A stretch of DNA of 64,000 nucleotides from CAWUKT01 sp963923035 (GCA_963923035.1 CAWUKT010000012.1:49832-113831), one strand, 5' to 3'; counted from the first letter of the stretch, positions 34,472 to 44,518 are shown. Translations and numbers: made by a program. The notes: generated by a model from the letters alone, not told the origin.

Positions 34472-34945
34472 ATGAAAAATTTTATCATCGCTTCTTTCTG
34501 CCTCTTTATGTTTGTCGGCCTGAACGCCCAGACCCGTATTGGCTGCACTGGTTTCAAAGAAATCCAGTCTCAGGGTGGCTATTGGGGCAATTGGCCGGCG
34601 CAGTGGACCGATTTCGCTGCTTCGGGATTGGAAGAGCCTGTCCTTCAAATTTCGGCGGTTCAGGAGAATGCCGACGGGGAGGTCTACCACATCCAATTGA
34701 TCATGAACGGGCAGATTGAGGATGATCTGTTTGTAGCGTACGACTGGGCGACCACATCTGAAGTTCGCCAGCAGTGGGGAACCGAGTATGTCAATGCCTA
34801 CGTGGATGAGAACGGCGACTTCGTCTACATGGAGAACGTTTCGCTGACCCAGTTGGCCCAGAATGCCTCCGCATGGGGAGCCAACAGCAACGCCCACATG
34901 TACATTTACCACCCGAGCCAGGGTTACGCCATGGCCCTCCGCTAA
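34472..34945 (+). CDS. Small secreted protein of unknown function
   Basis: 157 residues with signal peptide (1-19, ending LNAQ). The mature protein is rich in W, Y, Q and acidic residues, with a possible disulfide-free beta fold (EVYHIQLIMNGQIEDDLFVAYDW). No T9SS domain and no recognised family. Single gene with its own strong terminator at 35004. Confidence 0.75.
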   Translation: MKNFIIASFCLFMFVGLNAQTRIGCTGFKEIQSQGGYWGNWPAQWTDFAASGLEEPVLQISAVQENADGEVYHIQLIMNGQIEDDLFVAYDWATTSEVRQQWGTEYVNAYVDENGDFVYMENVSLTQLAQNASAWGANSNAHMYIYHPSQGYAMALR

Positions 34946-35003
34946 TCGGGAGCCATCTCAACCCTGCAATCGGTTTTAGGAATGACTATCGAATTGCAAT
35001 CTT

Positions 35004-35037
35004 GCCATCGGGACTTTCGGGTTCCGATGGCTTTTTT
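35004..35037 (+). terminator. Intrinsic terminator of the small secreted protein
   Basis: GCCATCGGGA / TTCCGATGGC (10 bp, one mismatched or G-T pair), 8-nt loop, followed by six T. Confidence 0.92.
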
Positions 35038-35054
35038 CGTTCTCTATTTCCTGA

Positions 35055-35501
35055 TTACACTTCCTCAAACTTGAAGTAGATCAGGTACAGCTTGTAGCTC
35101 CTGCCTTCCAGCCGGAAAGACATTTTGTAATTGCCCTCGGTGATCAGGCGGTGGGAATCTACGGGGACATCGGCGCGGGTATACTCATTGCCCATCATGC
35201 TGCTGCGGTGGATCGTGATGGAGAAATCGAAGTCGGAGTAGAAGGGTTCGACGGGGAAGGGGCAACTGGTCTCGCCGGGGTCCAGGCCGCCAAAATCCAC
35301 CGGGCAACCGGTCGTCTCAAAGTAGATATTGGAAATCGGAGTCTTGCTGTCGTTGTGAAGCTGGACGGTCAGGGGATCGCTGGCGGTCGCGCAATTCGGT
35401 CGGCCGACGCCCTTGAAGTTGACGTAAATCCCCGGGGAACAGGCGGAGAGGGTCAGGAGGAGGAAAACAGGAGGGAGGAGGAGGCGGGCAAATTTCTTCA
35501 T
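35055..35501 (-). CDS. Small lipoprotein of unknown function
   Basis: 148 residues. Lipobox LSAC (Cys about 21). Mature part beta-rich with four cysteines (RPNCAT, TGCPVD, TSCPF). No family recognised. Convergent with the preceding secreted-protein gene. Confidence 0.7.
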   Translation of the reverse strand: MKKFARLLLPPVFLLLTLSACSPGIYVNFKGVGRPNCATASDPLTVQLHNDSKTPISNIYFETTGCPVDFGGLDPGETSCPFPVEPFYSDFDFSITIHRSSMMGNEYTRADVPVDSHRLITEGNYKMSFRLEGRSYKLYLIYFKFEEV

Positions 35502-35702
35502 GGGGTTCGGTGGTTTAGGCTAAAACTACCCGATGGAAGCGACTGCGAAGGAGTCATTATTTTTCTAACCACGGATCGGGTACCCCTGACGATTCATCCC
35601 CCGCCATAACAATTCAACCACCCCAAACGATGCTTGGTGGAAAGTGAATTCCTTGCGGGAGATCTATTCACCATGTTTGTTGGGAAATCAAATCATTTCC
35701 AC

Positions 35703-38048
35703 ATGGTACGTTTGCACATCATCACTTCTTTTTTGTTGCTGGGGCTATTAGGGGCCCTTCAACTCCACGCCCAACAGGTCGTCAAGGGCAGCCTGATCGA
35801 CAAGGCCTCCGAAGCGCCAGTGGTCGGGGCGATGGTCATCATTCAAAATTCGAGTCCGACGCTGGGCGCCATCTCCGATGGCGACGGCGACTTCCGCATT
35901 GAGGGCGTACCCTACGGCCGCCAGACCATCGTGGTCCAGGCCCCGGGCTACGCGATCCAAACCGTTCCCAATTTGGTCGTCAATTCCGGGAAAGAGGTCA
36001 TGGTCCGGGTGCAATTGGAAGAGCAGGTGGTGGAATTGGAGACGGTGGAAATTACGGGGACGGAGGAGCGGCAATTGCAGGTGAATGAAATGGCGACGGT
36101 GAGCAGCCGGTCCTTTTCGGTAGAAGAAGCGGCCCGTTATGCGGGCAGTTTGCAGGATCCGGCCCGGATGGCCCAGAACTATGCGGGCGTCAGTGGCGCC
36201 AGCGATGACCGGAATGACATCATCATTCGGGGAAATTCGCCGACCGGCGTCCTGTGGCGGCTCGAAGGCATCGACATTCCCAGCCCGAACCACTTCGCGG
36301 CCTTGGGTACGACGGGCGGGCCCGTCAGCATGCTCAATATCAATAACCTCCGCAATTCGGACTTCCTCACCAGCGCTTTCCCCGCCGAGTACGGCAATGC
36401 CCTCGCCGGCGTCTTCGACCTCCAATTGCGCAAAGGCAATTCCGACAAATACGAATTCCTCGGCCAGGTCGGCTTCAACGGCTTTGAGTTCGGCGCCGAA
36501 GGCCCGTTCAAGAAGGGAAATAAATCTTCCTTCCTGGCCAATTACCGCTATTCGACCCTGGGCTTGGTAAGTGCGCTGGGCGTCAGTTTGGGCACAGGAG
36601 CGGCCATTCCCCAGTACCAGGACCTGACCTTCAAGGTGAACATTCCGACGAAAAAAGCCGGGCAGTTTTCCTTCTTTGGAATTGGGGGCCTGAGCAATAT
36701 CGAGTTCCTGGGGGAAAGTGCGGGTGACAATAACTTGTACTCCAATGAAAACCAGGACCTGCGCTTCGAATCCAATACGGCGATCTTCGGCGCCAAGCAT
36801 ACCCTGTTCCTGGACGACAAGACCTATTCCAAGCTGGTGCTGTCGGCTTCCTTGAACCAGACGCTGGGGAACATCGATTCGCTGGACCTGTTCACGCGGG
36901 AATCCATCGATTTGCAGGGCTTCGACCGGCGGCAAAGCAAGGTGTCGGCCAATTACAAGCTCAACCGCAAGTTCAATGCGCGGAATACGACGAACGTTGG
37001 CATCATCGGAGATGTGTACCTGCTGGACATTCTGGACAGCACCGAAACGCCCTTGGGCACCTTTTACGACCGAGACTTCCAGGGCAATGCCCTCCTGATC
37101 CAGGCCTACGCCCAATTGAAGCACAAGTTCAACGACCTGCTGACCCTGAATACCGGCCTCCACAGCCAGCACTTCGCCTTTTCCAATTCCCATTCCCTCG
37201 AACCCCGTCTCAGCCTGAAATACCAGTTCGCCGGGTCCCAGTCCCTGAGTTTGGGGAGCGGGATGCACAGCCAAATCCAGCCCCTGCCCGTCTATTTTGT
37301 GCGGGATGAAACCGATGGTCTGCCCAATTCGGGGGTTGATTTCAGCCGGAGCCTCCATACCGTTTTGGCCTACGACTATTTGATCCGCCCCAACCTGCGC
37401 TTCAAGTCCGAGGTCTATTACCAGTACCTCTACAATATTCCGGTCAACTCGTTTGCGTCGAGCTTCTCCATGTTGAATGCCGGGACCGACTTCACCATTC
37501 CGGATGAGATCAACCTCGTCAATGAAGGCACCGGCTACAACTACGGCCTGGAATTGACGCTGGAAAAGTTCTACGAGAAGGGCTATTATTTCCTGTTGAC
37601 GACCTCCCTCTTTGAATCGAAATATACCGGGAGCGACGGTATCGAGCGGAATACGGCCTTCAATGGCAACTACGTCGTGAATGCCCTGGCCGGGACCGAG
37701 TTCCAGTTGACGGAGAATACGGCTCTGTTCTTCGATACCAAGGTGACGGTGGCCGGCGGGCGGAGATTTACCCCCATCGACCTGGTCCGGAGCCGGGAGG
37801 TCGGAGCGGAAGTGCGGCTCGACAACGAGGCCTTTTCCGAACAATTTGATCCCTATTTCCGGGCAGACATCAAGGCCGGGATTCGGATGAACCACAGCAA
37901 TTGGTCCCAGCAGTTCCAAGTGGACGTCCAGAACGTGGCGAATTACCAGAACATCTTCCAGTTTGGCTACAATCCGCGGACGGAAAAAATCGGGACGGTT
38001 TATCAGCGCGGATTATTTCCAGATGTCCAGTATAAAGTGTTCTTTTAG
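35703..38048 (+). CDS. TonB-dependent receptor with CarboxypepD_reg domain
   Basis: 781 residues from ATG 35703 (MVRLHIITSF, signal peptide ending LHAQ). A CarboxypepD_reg/DUF4480-type domain (about 24-105: VVKGSLIDKASEAPVVGAMV ... GDFRIEGVPYG) precedes a plug domain (about 125-250: NDIIIRGNSPTGVLWRLEGIDIPSPNHF). A 22-strand-type barrel follows to the C-terminus. It imports an unknown ligand, or senses one, using energy from TonB-ExbBD. A histidine kinase gene begins 12 nt downstream, followed by its LytTR regulator, which suggests that the receptor and the two-component pair act together. Confidence 0.9.
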   Translation: MVRLHIITSFLLLGLLGALQLHAQQVVKGSLIDKASEAPVVGAMVIIQNSSPTLGAISDGDGDFRIEGVPYGRQTIVVQAPGYAIQTVPNLVVNSGKEVMVRVQLEEQVVELETVEITGTEERQLQVNEMATVSSRSFSVEEAARYAGSLQDPARMAQNYAGVSGASDDRNDIIIRGNSPTGVLWRLEGIDIPSPNHFAALGTTGGPVSMLNINNLRNSDFLTSAFPAEYGNALAGVFDLQLRKGNSDKYEFLGQVGFNGFEFGAEGPFKKGNKSSFLANYRYSTLGLVSALGVSLGTGAAIPQYQDLTFKVNIPTKKAGQFSFFGIGGLSNIEFLGESAGDNNLYSNENQDLRFESNTAIFGAKHTLFLDDKTYSKLVLSASLNQTLGNIDSLDLFTRESIDLQGFDRRQSKVSANYKLNRKFNARNTTNVGIIGDVYLLDILDSTETPLGTFYDRDFQGNALLIQAYAQLKHKFNDLLTLNTGLHSQHFAFSNSHSLEPRLSLKYQFAGSQSLSLGSGMHSQIQPLPVYFVRDETDGLPNSGVDFSRSLHTVLAYDYLIRPNLRFKSEVYYQYLYNIPVNSFASSFSMLNAGTDFTIPDEINLVNEGTGYNYGLELTLEKFYEKGYYFLLTTSLFESKYTGSDGIERNTAFNGNYVVNALAGTEFQLTENTALFFDTKVTVAGGRRFTPIDLVRSREVGAEVRLDNEAFSEQFDPYFRADIKAGIRMNHSNWSQQFQVDVQNVANYQNIFQFGYNPRTEKIGTVYQRGLFPDVQYKVFF

Positions 38049-38060
38049 GGAAACAAGCGG

Positions 38061-39140
38061 GTGAGCAGAAAGGAACATAACCGAAAATACCTGCGTTTCA
38101 ACGACGTTTGGTTCCGGATTCTGGGGGTTCCCCTGGCGGGAGTCGTGGTCAACTTCCTTATCATGACCCCGAGGGAAATGCCGAACAGCCAGGTGTATTT
38201 TTATGTCCTGTTGTCGTCCATTGTCTACACGTTCCTCTACTGGGAATTCAACCGCTTCCAGATCATCCAGCTGCGGAAACGCTGGCCCGAAGTGGGAGAT
38301 GCCATCAAGCGCTTGTCGATCAGCCTCGTCATCGTGCTGTCTTTTGTGACCTTGGTGACCCTCATGGGCGAACTGATAGTGGACCGGGTCCTGTCCGATC
38401 TGTTCAACCTGGTCGACAACCACCCGCCCTACTTCCGGATATTCGTGGTCAGCATCCTGTTCAACTTTTTGTTCCTGGGCGCCTACGAGGCCATTTATTC
38501 CGCCGTCGGCTGGAACGAAAGCCGCCTGCAATCCGAGGAACTCAAGCGGGTATCCCTCCAATCTCAGCTGGACAACCTGAAGAGCCGGGTCAATCCGCAT
38601 TTTCTGTTCAACAGCTTGAATACGCTGAGTGCCTTGATCCCGGAGCGGCCTGAGGACGCGGTCCGGGCGGTGGAGCAGTTGGCCCGGAGTTACCGCTATC
38701 TCCTGCAATCCACGGGGAAAGAAGTGGTGTCGGTGGAGGAGGAGCTGGAAAATGTGCGGGCCTACCTGTACCTGATGCAAATTCGGTTTGGGGAGGCCCT
38801 GAAGGTGGACATCAATGTCCCCGACGATCTCCGGAATCATTTCATTGTTCCCCTGGCCCTTCAAATGCTCGTCGAAAATGCCATCAAGCACAATGTCCTC
38901 CGGCAGAAGCAACCCCTGGACATCCGGGTTTATACCCATGAAGACGCGTGGTTGCGCGTGGAAAATCCCATTCAGCCCCGTCCCAAACCTGCCGAAGGAA
39001 CGGGAACGGGCTTGGAAAATATCCGCCGCCGTTACGCCTTGACCGGCGGCAAGGAAATTCAGGTTCGCCAGGAGGCCGGCCTGTTTCGGGTGGATTTGCC
39101 CCTCTTAAAGATCCAATCCTATGCGCATTCTGATCATTGA
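38061..39140 (+). CDS. LytS-family sensor histidine kinase (His_kinase PF06580 type)
   Basis: 359 residues, GTG start. Four transmembrane helices (about 18-35, 46-62, 84-104, 127-150) without a periplasmic sensor domain. The kinase has the phospho-acceptor His in SRVNPHFLFNSLNTLSALI (H180) and an HATPase with PLALQMLVENAIKHN and GTGTGLENIRRRY. Overlaps the LytTR regulator by 20 nt and follows the TonB receptor by 12 nt. Confidence 0.93.
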   Translation: MSRKEHNRKYLRFNDVWFRILGVPLAGVVVNFLIMTPREMPNSQVYFYVLLSSIVYTFLYWEFNRFQIIQLRKRWPEVGDAIKRLSISLVIVLSFVTLVTLMGELIVDRVLSDLFNLVDNHPPYFRIFVVSILFNFLFLGAYEAIYSAVGWNESRLQSEELKRVSLQSQLDNLKSRVNPHFLFNSLNTLSALIPERPEDAVRAVEQLARSYRYLLQSTGKEVVSVEEELENVRAYLYLMQIRFGEALKVDINVPDDLRNHFIVPLALQMLVENAIKHNVLRQKQPLDIRVYTHEDAWLRVENPIQPRPKPAEGTGTGLENIRRRYALTGGKEIQVRQEAGLFRVDLPLLKIQSYAHSDH

Positions 39141-39879
39141 AGACGAGTTCCCCGCGGCGGAGCGCCTGCACCGCTTGGTCCAACGGCACCTGCCGGATGC
39201 TTCGGTCCTGCCCCGGATCGATTCGGTGGAGGATGCGGTCGAAGAATTGCGGGAGGGGCGACAACCTGATCTGATCTTCATGGACGTGGAGCTGGCCGAT
39301 GGGCTGAGTTTTGAGATATTTCGGAAGGTCAAGGTCACTGCTCCGGTCATTTTTGTCACCGCCTACGACCACTACGCGGTCAAGGCGTTCCAGGTGGACG
39401 GCCTTCATTATATCCTGAAGCCGATCGAAGAAGCCGCCCTTGAGCAGGCGATTGAGAAGTTCAAGGCGCGGTACCAAACGACGCAAAAGGAAAAGGACTA
39501 TTCGCAGCTGTTGCAGTTGTTGGAATCGAAGCCGGTGGAGTACAAGGAGCGGTTTCTGGTGAAGCAGGGGCAACAATTGTCCTTTGTGCCGGTCAAGGCC
39601 GTGGCCTGGTTCCAATCCCAATCGGGGTACGTCTGCCTTTGCACTCAGGAGGGCTTTCAGACGGTCGTGGATTTTACCCTGGAGCAATTGCGGGACATTC
39701 TGGACCCCGCCCGTTTTTTCCAGGTCAATCGAAAATTCATTCTGTCCATTGAGAGTATCCAGCGGATTGAGCCCCATTTCAACCACCGTTTGCAGTTGAC
39801 CCTGAGCCCGGCGCCGGGCGAAGATGTGATTGTGAGCCGGGATCGGGTCTCCGGCTTCAAGGCTTGGTTGGATCGGTAG
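39121..39879 (+). CDS. LytTR-family response regulator
   Basis: 252 residues. Receiver domain (1-120) with acidic pocket IIEDE, phospho-Asp D55 in LIFMDVELADG, FVTAYDHYAVKAF and the conserved Lys in YILKPIEE. C-terminal LytTR DNA-binding domain (about 145-250: RFLVKQGQQLSFVPVKAVAWFQSQSGYV ... FFQVNRKFILSIESIQRIEPHFN). Partner of the overlapping kinase; probably controls the upstream receptor or related uptake genes. Confidence 0.94.
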   Translation: MRILIIEDEFPAAERLHRLVQRHLPDASVLPRIDSVEDAVEELREGRQPDLIFMDVELADGLSFEIFRKVKVTAPVIFVTAYDHYAVKAFQVDGLHYILKPIEEAALEQAIEKFKARYQTTQKEKDYSQLLQLLESKPVEYKERFLVKQGQQLSFVPVKAVAWFQSQSGYVCLCTQEGFQTVVDFTLEQLRDILDPARFFQVNRKFILSIESIQRIEPHFNHRLQLTLSPAPGEDVIVSRDRVSGFKAWLDR

Positions 39880-39888
39880 GGGAAAGTC

Positions 39889-41244
39889 CTATTCCTCTTC
39901 TCCCGTCAAATCATCCAGCTCGATGACCTTCAATTCCGGGAGTGGCTCGGCTTCCTCCGCAATGGCCTCGTCTGCTTCGGATTCACCTTCGGTGGTGTCT
40001 TCGGCGACTGCTTCCGTCTCCTCAGCTGCCTCAGTTTCCAAGGCCGCCACGACATCTTCCAGGGTTTCCTCCTCGGCTGCATTGACTTCGGCTTCATCTT
40101 CCCCTTCGACTGCCTCCGCCACTACTGCGGGCTCGGCATCCGTTTCCGCCTCCTCGGTTTCCTCCGTCACCAAAGCCATCCCGTGGTCTTCCGTTCCGTC
40201 TTTGACGACCGCCACCAGTTCGCCGGGACCGGGCTCCCCGGCATTCGTTTCTTCCGGCTCTTCGCCGGAACCTGTCCAGGGAATGTGATCCGCTTCTTCT
40301 TCCTCGTCGGCTTCAAGGTCCAGCCAGGCGGCGAGGTCTTCCCGGGTCGCCCGCAGGATCTGGCGGTGGTTCCAATCCACCAACAGTAGGGAATTTGCCT
40401 GCATGAATTCGAGCATGGTTTGGATGTCCGCCTCCACCAGGTGGACCTGGCGGGGGCCATTCGGGAGGAGGGCGAGGTGCCGGACCCGCTCGCCAATTTC
40501 CATCCCGTACAAGGGGATGCCCGAAGGCAAGCGGAAGGCGAAGCCGCCGTCGGCAAATCCATCGGATTTCATGAAGGTGACGCCATCGAGGGGATTCGCG
40601 TCGGGAAAAAATTGACTGCGCAGCGCCTCCGCGTCGAGGTCGAGTTTGCCGAGCGGGCGCTCGGCGAAGAGACGGCGGTGCTGCTGCGTGAAGACCGTGC
40701 GGACCGGGTCTTCGAGGGCGTATTTATCGCGGGCCTTTTCAATCTTGAAGAACTCGTTGCGGATGGCCTCGGCAAAGACTTCGTGGGCAAATTCGGCTTG
40801 TCGCCATTCCCAAGCGCCCATTTCGAGGAGGTGCTTGCCCTCTTTGCTGCCGGTGAAGGCCGGGAACTCGTCGGGTTTGGAGGGGGAGAAATAGGTGCGG
40901 CGCGGTTGGATGGAGGCTTCGGAGATGACCTGGCTCGGGTGGATGGCGTTCTTTTCCGAGAAAATTTCCGCGTGGGGATTCTCTTCCCGGGCTTGCTTTT
41001 TCTCCTCCAGATGCTCCGGCCGTTCCACCTTTTTGATTTGCAGAACCAGCACTTCCGCCTTCTTCAATTCCTTGCGTTCTTTCGGCTCTGCCCCCACCAC
41101 CGTATACCGATTGTCTCCGATTTCCACGAAGGTCTCGTAGTCAAAGTTCTCGGGAATCCGCTTTAACTTTTGCTCGTCGTAGCCAATCGTGCGACCCAAC
41201 TCCACATCGTAAAACTCAATCCGAATGGTTTTCTTTTTGAACAT
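39889..41244 (-). CDS. Unknown protein with a long acidic C-terminal tail
   Basis: 451 residues. Residues 1-300 are a mixed soluble region (MFKKKTIRIEFYDVELGR ... RLPSGIPLYGMEIGERVRHLALLPNG) of no family I recognise. From about 315 to the end it is dominated by Glu, Ala, Asp and Thr (TEETEEAETDAEP-like repeats), certainly disordered. No signal peptide, so cytosolic. Downstream of the lipoprotein gene at 41254 by 9 nt and likely co-transcribed. Confidence 0.75.
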   Translation of the reverse strand: MFKKKTIRIEFYDVELGRTIGYDEQKLKRIPENFDYETFVEIGDNRYTVVGAEPKERKELKKAEVLVLQIKKVERPEHLEEKKQAREENPHAEIFSEKNAIHPSQVISEASIQPRRTYFSPSKPDEFPAFTGSKEGKHLLEMGAWEWRQAEFAHEVFAEAIRNEFFKIEKARDKYALEDPVRTVFTQQHRRLFAERPLGKLDLDAEALRSQFFPDANPLDGVTFMKSDGFADGGFAFRLPSGIPLYGMEIGERVRHLALLPNGPRQVHLVEADIQTMLEFMQANSLLLVDWNHRQILRATREDLAAWLDLEADEEEEADHIPWTGSGEEPEETNAGEPGPGELVAVVKDGTEDHGMALVTEETEEAETDAEPAVVAEAVEGEDEAEVNAAEEETLEDVVAALETEAAEETEAVAEDTTEGESEADEAIAEEAEPLPELKVIELDDLTGEEE

Positions 41245-41253
41245 GAACGCGAA

Positions 41254-42177
41254 TTAAGGGTAGGTGAAAATGCTCGTTTCTGTTTGTTGGAGGGTGACGG
41301 GAAAATCAACCTGGCTCTCGTCGGGCAATTGCATCGAGCAGGTCCCGGTGAGGTCCAGTTGGTGCTGCCCCCGCAGCAGCCGTCCACTCTCGGAATCGAC
41401 GGCATAGGTCCCCGAGATATTTCCCTGCCAGGCATAGTCAATTTTGAAGCCCATTTCGTCCGTCTGAACCCGGTCGCTGGGCGGCGAGACCGTGCCATTC
41501 ATTTCAATGGTCCATTGGTTGGGGGCGGCCTCCGTCAGCGAGTAGGTGGCGTCCACGGCAATGGGGTAAAAGCAACGGACTTCGAAATGGCGTTCCCAGG
41601 GAGACCGAATCTGTTCCCCGACGGTCGGGAAAAAGGACTCCAGCGCGGCCTTTTCCTGGTACCAGGTGCCTGCATTGTAGCTTTCATTTTTCCGAAACAT
41701 ATCCTCCTCAATGAAACCGGGTTCGGCGGAGATTTTTTCCAATGCGAACCAGGGAGAATATACCAACTGGTAGGCCCCGCCGACATAGCCGCGGTAGGCA
41801 TTGGCGAGAGGGCCGGAGGAGTTGGTCTCGGAATCGAAGATTTGGGGATCCTCGGGCGGGAGATCGAAGACGATCTTGAGCCGGGTGAGGTTGCCATCGT
41901 GGACCGATTGCCCCGACCGTTTCTTTTTGCTCACCACATAATCCCACTCCCGTTCAATCGTATTGTTCATCTCCCAACTTCCCTGGGGGCTGTCCGTGGC
42001 TTTGAGCGTTTCTTTCATGGTTCTGATGACCGAATAGGATTGGCCCTTGTCGAAATGGGGCCGGACGAGGGTGCCGGATTCAGTAGCCAGGACGCCGGTC
42101 TCCATCGGGGGAGCACACGCCACCAAGCTCAATAGGAGCCATCCCAGCAACCAATATTTACCTCGGATCATCATCAA
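41254..42177 (-). CDS. Lipoprotein, DUF6263-like
   Basis: 307 residues. Lipobox LVAC (Cys about 21). The mature part is beta-rich, and the end (GNISGTYAVDSESGRLLRGQHQLDLTG) resembles the closing strands of the DUF6263 family found in Bacteroidota and planctomycetes; this assignment is by eye. Envelope function unknown. Confidence 0.6.
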   Translation of the reverse strand: MMMIRGKYWLLGWLLLSLVACAPPMETGVLATESGTLVRPHFDKGQSYSVIRTMKETLKATDSPQGSWEMNNTIEREWDYVVSKKKRSGQSVHDGNLTRLKIVFDLPPEDPQIFDSETNSSGPLANAYRGYVGGAYQLVYSPWFALEKISAEPGFIEEDMFRKNESYNAGTWYQEKAALESFFPTVGEQIRSPWERHFEVRCFYPIAVDATYSLTEAAPNQWTIEMNGTVSPPSDRVQTDEMGFKIDYAWQGNISGTYAVDSESGRLLRGQHQLDLTGTCSMQLPDESQVDFPVTLQQTETSIFTYP

Positions 42178-42349
42178 GAGTGCAATTTATCTGAAAACCC
42201 ATTGGAACGCAAAGGAGGAAGCGGGGCTCGGTACAATGAACGGAAGATCAAGGGAAAGGAGAAAGATTTTGAGCTGTTTAGTATTGATTGAATAACGAAT
42301 CTCAGGTAAATTATTTCAGAATCTTTATCACATAATCACCCTTTTTAAA

Positions 42350-43321
42350 ATGAAAAAACATTTACTGCTTACCCTGTGGGTAGGGCTGGGTATATTCCTG
42401 CTCTTCCCCAATCATCTTGCTGCGCAATCTTGTGATACCTGCTCTACCGCCTGGGGGCCGGAACAACAGGTGATGTTCACGAATGTGACCTTGCCGACGC
42501 ACCCGGGATGTACCCTTTTGATGTCCATCACCTTTCAGACCCGGATCTGCAACGGCCAACTCCAATTCCGGGTCACAGATGAGTGGCTGGCCAATACAAG
42601 TGGTTCGGGTTGTCTGCTGACCTGTTGGGATGCCACCAAAATCCACTTGGCCGGGATCAAGGAGATCGTCTTGGCGATGGGGCATCCGGTGACGAATATT
42701 CGACCGTCGGCGTGTTACGCCTCGGTGGAGGTGGCCCCACCGACCACCTTGAAGGACTGTTATGGGGCCGAATGGTCCACAGTTCCGCAATGGATGGTCA
42801 CCGTTCCCTGTGATTCGGCGGGTTGTTGTAAAACCATTCTTACCCCCGATCCTTCCACCGGCCAGGTCCACGAGCATACCGAATTGTCCATCCCGTGTCC
42901 GCCCACCGCGACTCCCAACATTCCGACCCACGTCAAGATGCGTTGCATGAAGGCCGGTATCTGGCACGAAGAGTGGGTGCCGGTCCTGCCGGGCCAGAAT
43001 CCTACCTGTGAAACAGTCTGCAATTCCACGGGTGCCTCGGCTTTCCTGAAGCAAAGTGGCTCCATGGAAATCATTTCTCCCCAATTGCAAGCCTTCCCGA
43101 ACCCCGCCACCGACCAGGTCACCCTGCGCTTTGACCTCGGTGACGAATCCCAGGGCAAGCTGGTCCTCCGCGACCTGACCGGCAAGGAATTGGGCACGAC
43201 CCAGGTCCGCGACGCCCAGGGCGAGTGGGTATTCTCCGTGAACCACCTTCCGGCCGGGACCTACATGATCAACATGGAAACGGCCCGTCAAATTTACTCC
43301 ACGACGCTCGTCATCCGCTAG
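42350..43321 (+). CDS. Cys-rich secreted protein with T9SS sorting domain
   Basis: 323 residues. Signal peptide (1-25, ending LAAQ). The central 200 residues contain about 17 cysteines (SCDTCST, GCLLTCWD, CCKTI, NPTCETVC), pointing to a disulfide-bonded extracellular fold. The C-terminal 75 residues form a T9SS type A domain (LQAFPNPATDQVTLRFD ... LPAGTYMINMETARQIYSTTLVIR). Function unknown. Confidence 0.83.
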   Translation: MKKHLLLTLWVGLGIFLLFPNHLAAQSCDTCSTAWGPEQQVMFTNVTLPTHPGCTLLMSITFQTRICNGQLQFRVTDEWLANTSGSGCLLTCWDATKIHLAGIKEIVLAMGHPVTNIRPSACYASVEVAPPTTLKDCYGAEWSTVPQWMVTVPCDSAGCCKTILTPDPSTGQVHEHTELSIPCPPTATPNIPTHVKMRCMKAGIWHEEWVPVLPGQNPTCETVCNSTGASAFLKQSGSMEIISPQLQAFPNPATDQVTLRFDLGDESQGKLVLRDLTGKELGTTQVRDAQGEWVFSVNHLPAGTYMINMETARQIYSTTLVIR

Positions 43322-43405
43322 CGCGGGCAGATTCACAGGAGGGGGCGAGGACAGGGACAAATCCTTGCCTTGTCCCCTCCCAACAATTGACTAATTTGGT
43401 GCGCG

Positions 43406-44518
43406 ATGGGAAAGCGCGTCATCATTTCGGTCACCAATGACCTCAGCATGGACCAACGGGTGGACCGGGCCTGCCAAACCCTCGTCGAGGCGGGCTACGA
43501 GGTCTTGCTGGTAGGGCGCCGCAAGCGCAGCTCCCAACCCCTGCCGGAACGGACTTACGCGACCCGCCGCATGCGCCTCCTCTTCGAATCCGGCAAGTGG
43601 TTCTACCTCGAATTCAATTTCCGACTCTTCTGGTTCCTCCTCTTTCGCCGTTGCCATGTCTTCTGGGCCAACGACATGGACACCTTATTGCCCAATTGGA
43701 TGGTGGCCCGGCTGCGCGGACGGCGGATTGTCTACGATTCCCATGAGTACTGGACCGAAGTCCCGGAACTGATCAACCGGCCGGGCACCCGGCGGATCTG
43801 GCTTTGGCTGGAGCGGCGATTGTTTCCCAGGGTGGATTCGGCTGCGACCGTCAACCAAAGCATCGCCGACATCTATGCTGACCTGTACCAACTTCCCGTC
43901 CACGTCATTCGGAATGTGCCCCTGCGCAAGCCGGAAGCACCTCTGCGGGACACGCCGGGGAATATCCTGATTTACCAGGGCGCATTGAATGTGGGGCGGG
44001 GATTGGAGTTGATGGTGGATGCGATGGCATTTCTGCCGGAGCATACCCTCTGGTTGGTGGGTGGTGGTCCCTTGGAGGAGGAGTTGCGGAAGCGGGTAGA
44101 GGAAAAAGGAGTGGGGGAACGGGTCAAATTGTGGGGTTGGACGCATTATTCCAAACTGGCTGACATTACACCGCAGGCATCCTTGGGGATGAGTTTGGAA
44201 GAGGACCGCGGCATGAGCTATCACCTCGCCCTGCCCAATAAATTGTTTGACTATATCCAGGCGGGGCTGCCCGTGTTGGTGGCAGACTTGCCGGAGATGC
44301 GGCGGGTCTGTGAATCGTATGGGGTAGGGGAAGTACTGGGCAAAGAAGAACGGGGCCCCGAGCAACTTGCCGGTCGGATCCGGAACCTGATGGCTGCGGA
44401 TACGTGGCGGAAGCACCACCAAGCCAGCCGCTCAGCGGCTGCCGAGCTCCACTGGGAGCGCGAACAGGAGCGCCTCCTGGCCTTCCTCGAAGGCCGGTCG
44501 CCCGACCGGCTCAATTGA
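43406..44518 (+). CDS. Family 4-like glycosyltransferase
   Basis: 370 residues, GT-B fold. N-terminal acceptor domain opens VIISVTNDLSMDQRVDRACQTL, with IVYDSHEYWTEVPEL. C-terminal nucleotide-sugar domain has ILIYQGALNVGRGLELMVDAM, LWLVGGGPLEEELR and the E-x7-E-like region LALPNKLFDYIQAGLPVLVADLPEM. Probably adds a sugar to an envelope glycan; the acceptor is unknown. Its last 8 nt overlap the convergent gene at 44511. Confidence 0.9.
   Translation: MGKRVIISVTNDLSMDQRVDRACQTLVEAGYEVLLVGRRKRSSQPLPERTYATRRMRLLFESGKWFYLEFNFRLFWFLLFRRCHVFWANDMDTLLPNWMVARLRGRRIVYDSHEYWTEVPELINRPGTRRIWLWLERRLFPRVDSAATVNQSIADIYADLYQLPVHVIRNVPLRKPEAPLRDTPGNILIYQGALNVGRGLELMVDAMAFLPEHTLWLVGGGPLEEELRKRVEEKGVGERVKLWGWTHYSKLADITPQASLGMSLEEDRGMSYHLALPNKLFDYIQAGLPVLVADLPEMRRVCESYGVGEVLGKEERGPEQLAGRIRNLMAADTWRKHHQASRSAAAELHWEREQERLLAFLEGRSPDRLN

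Noticed and set aside
35748..37919. 723-codon frame antisense to the TonB receptor
   Set aside because: Shadow of a real gene with signal peptide, plug and barrel on the plus strand.
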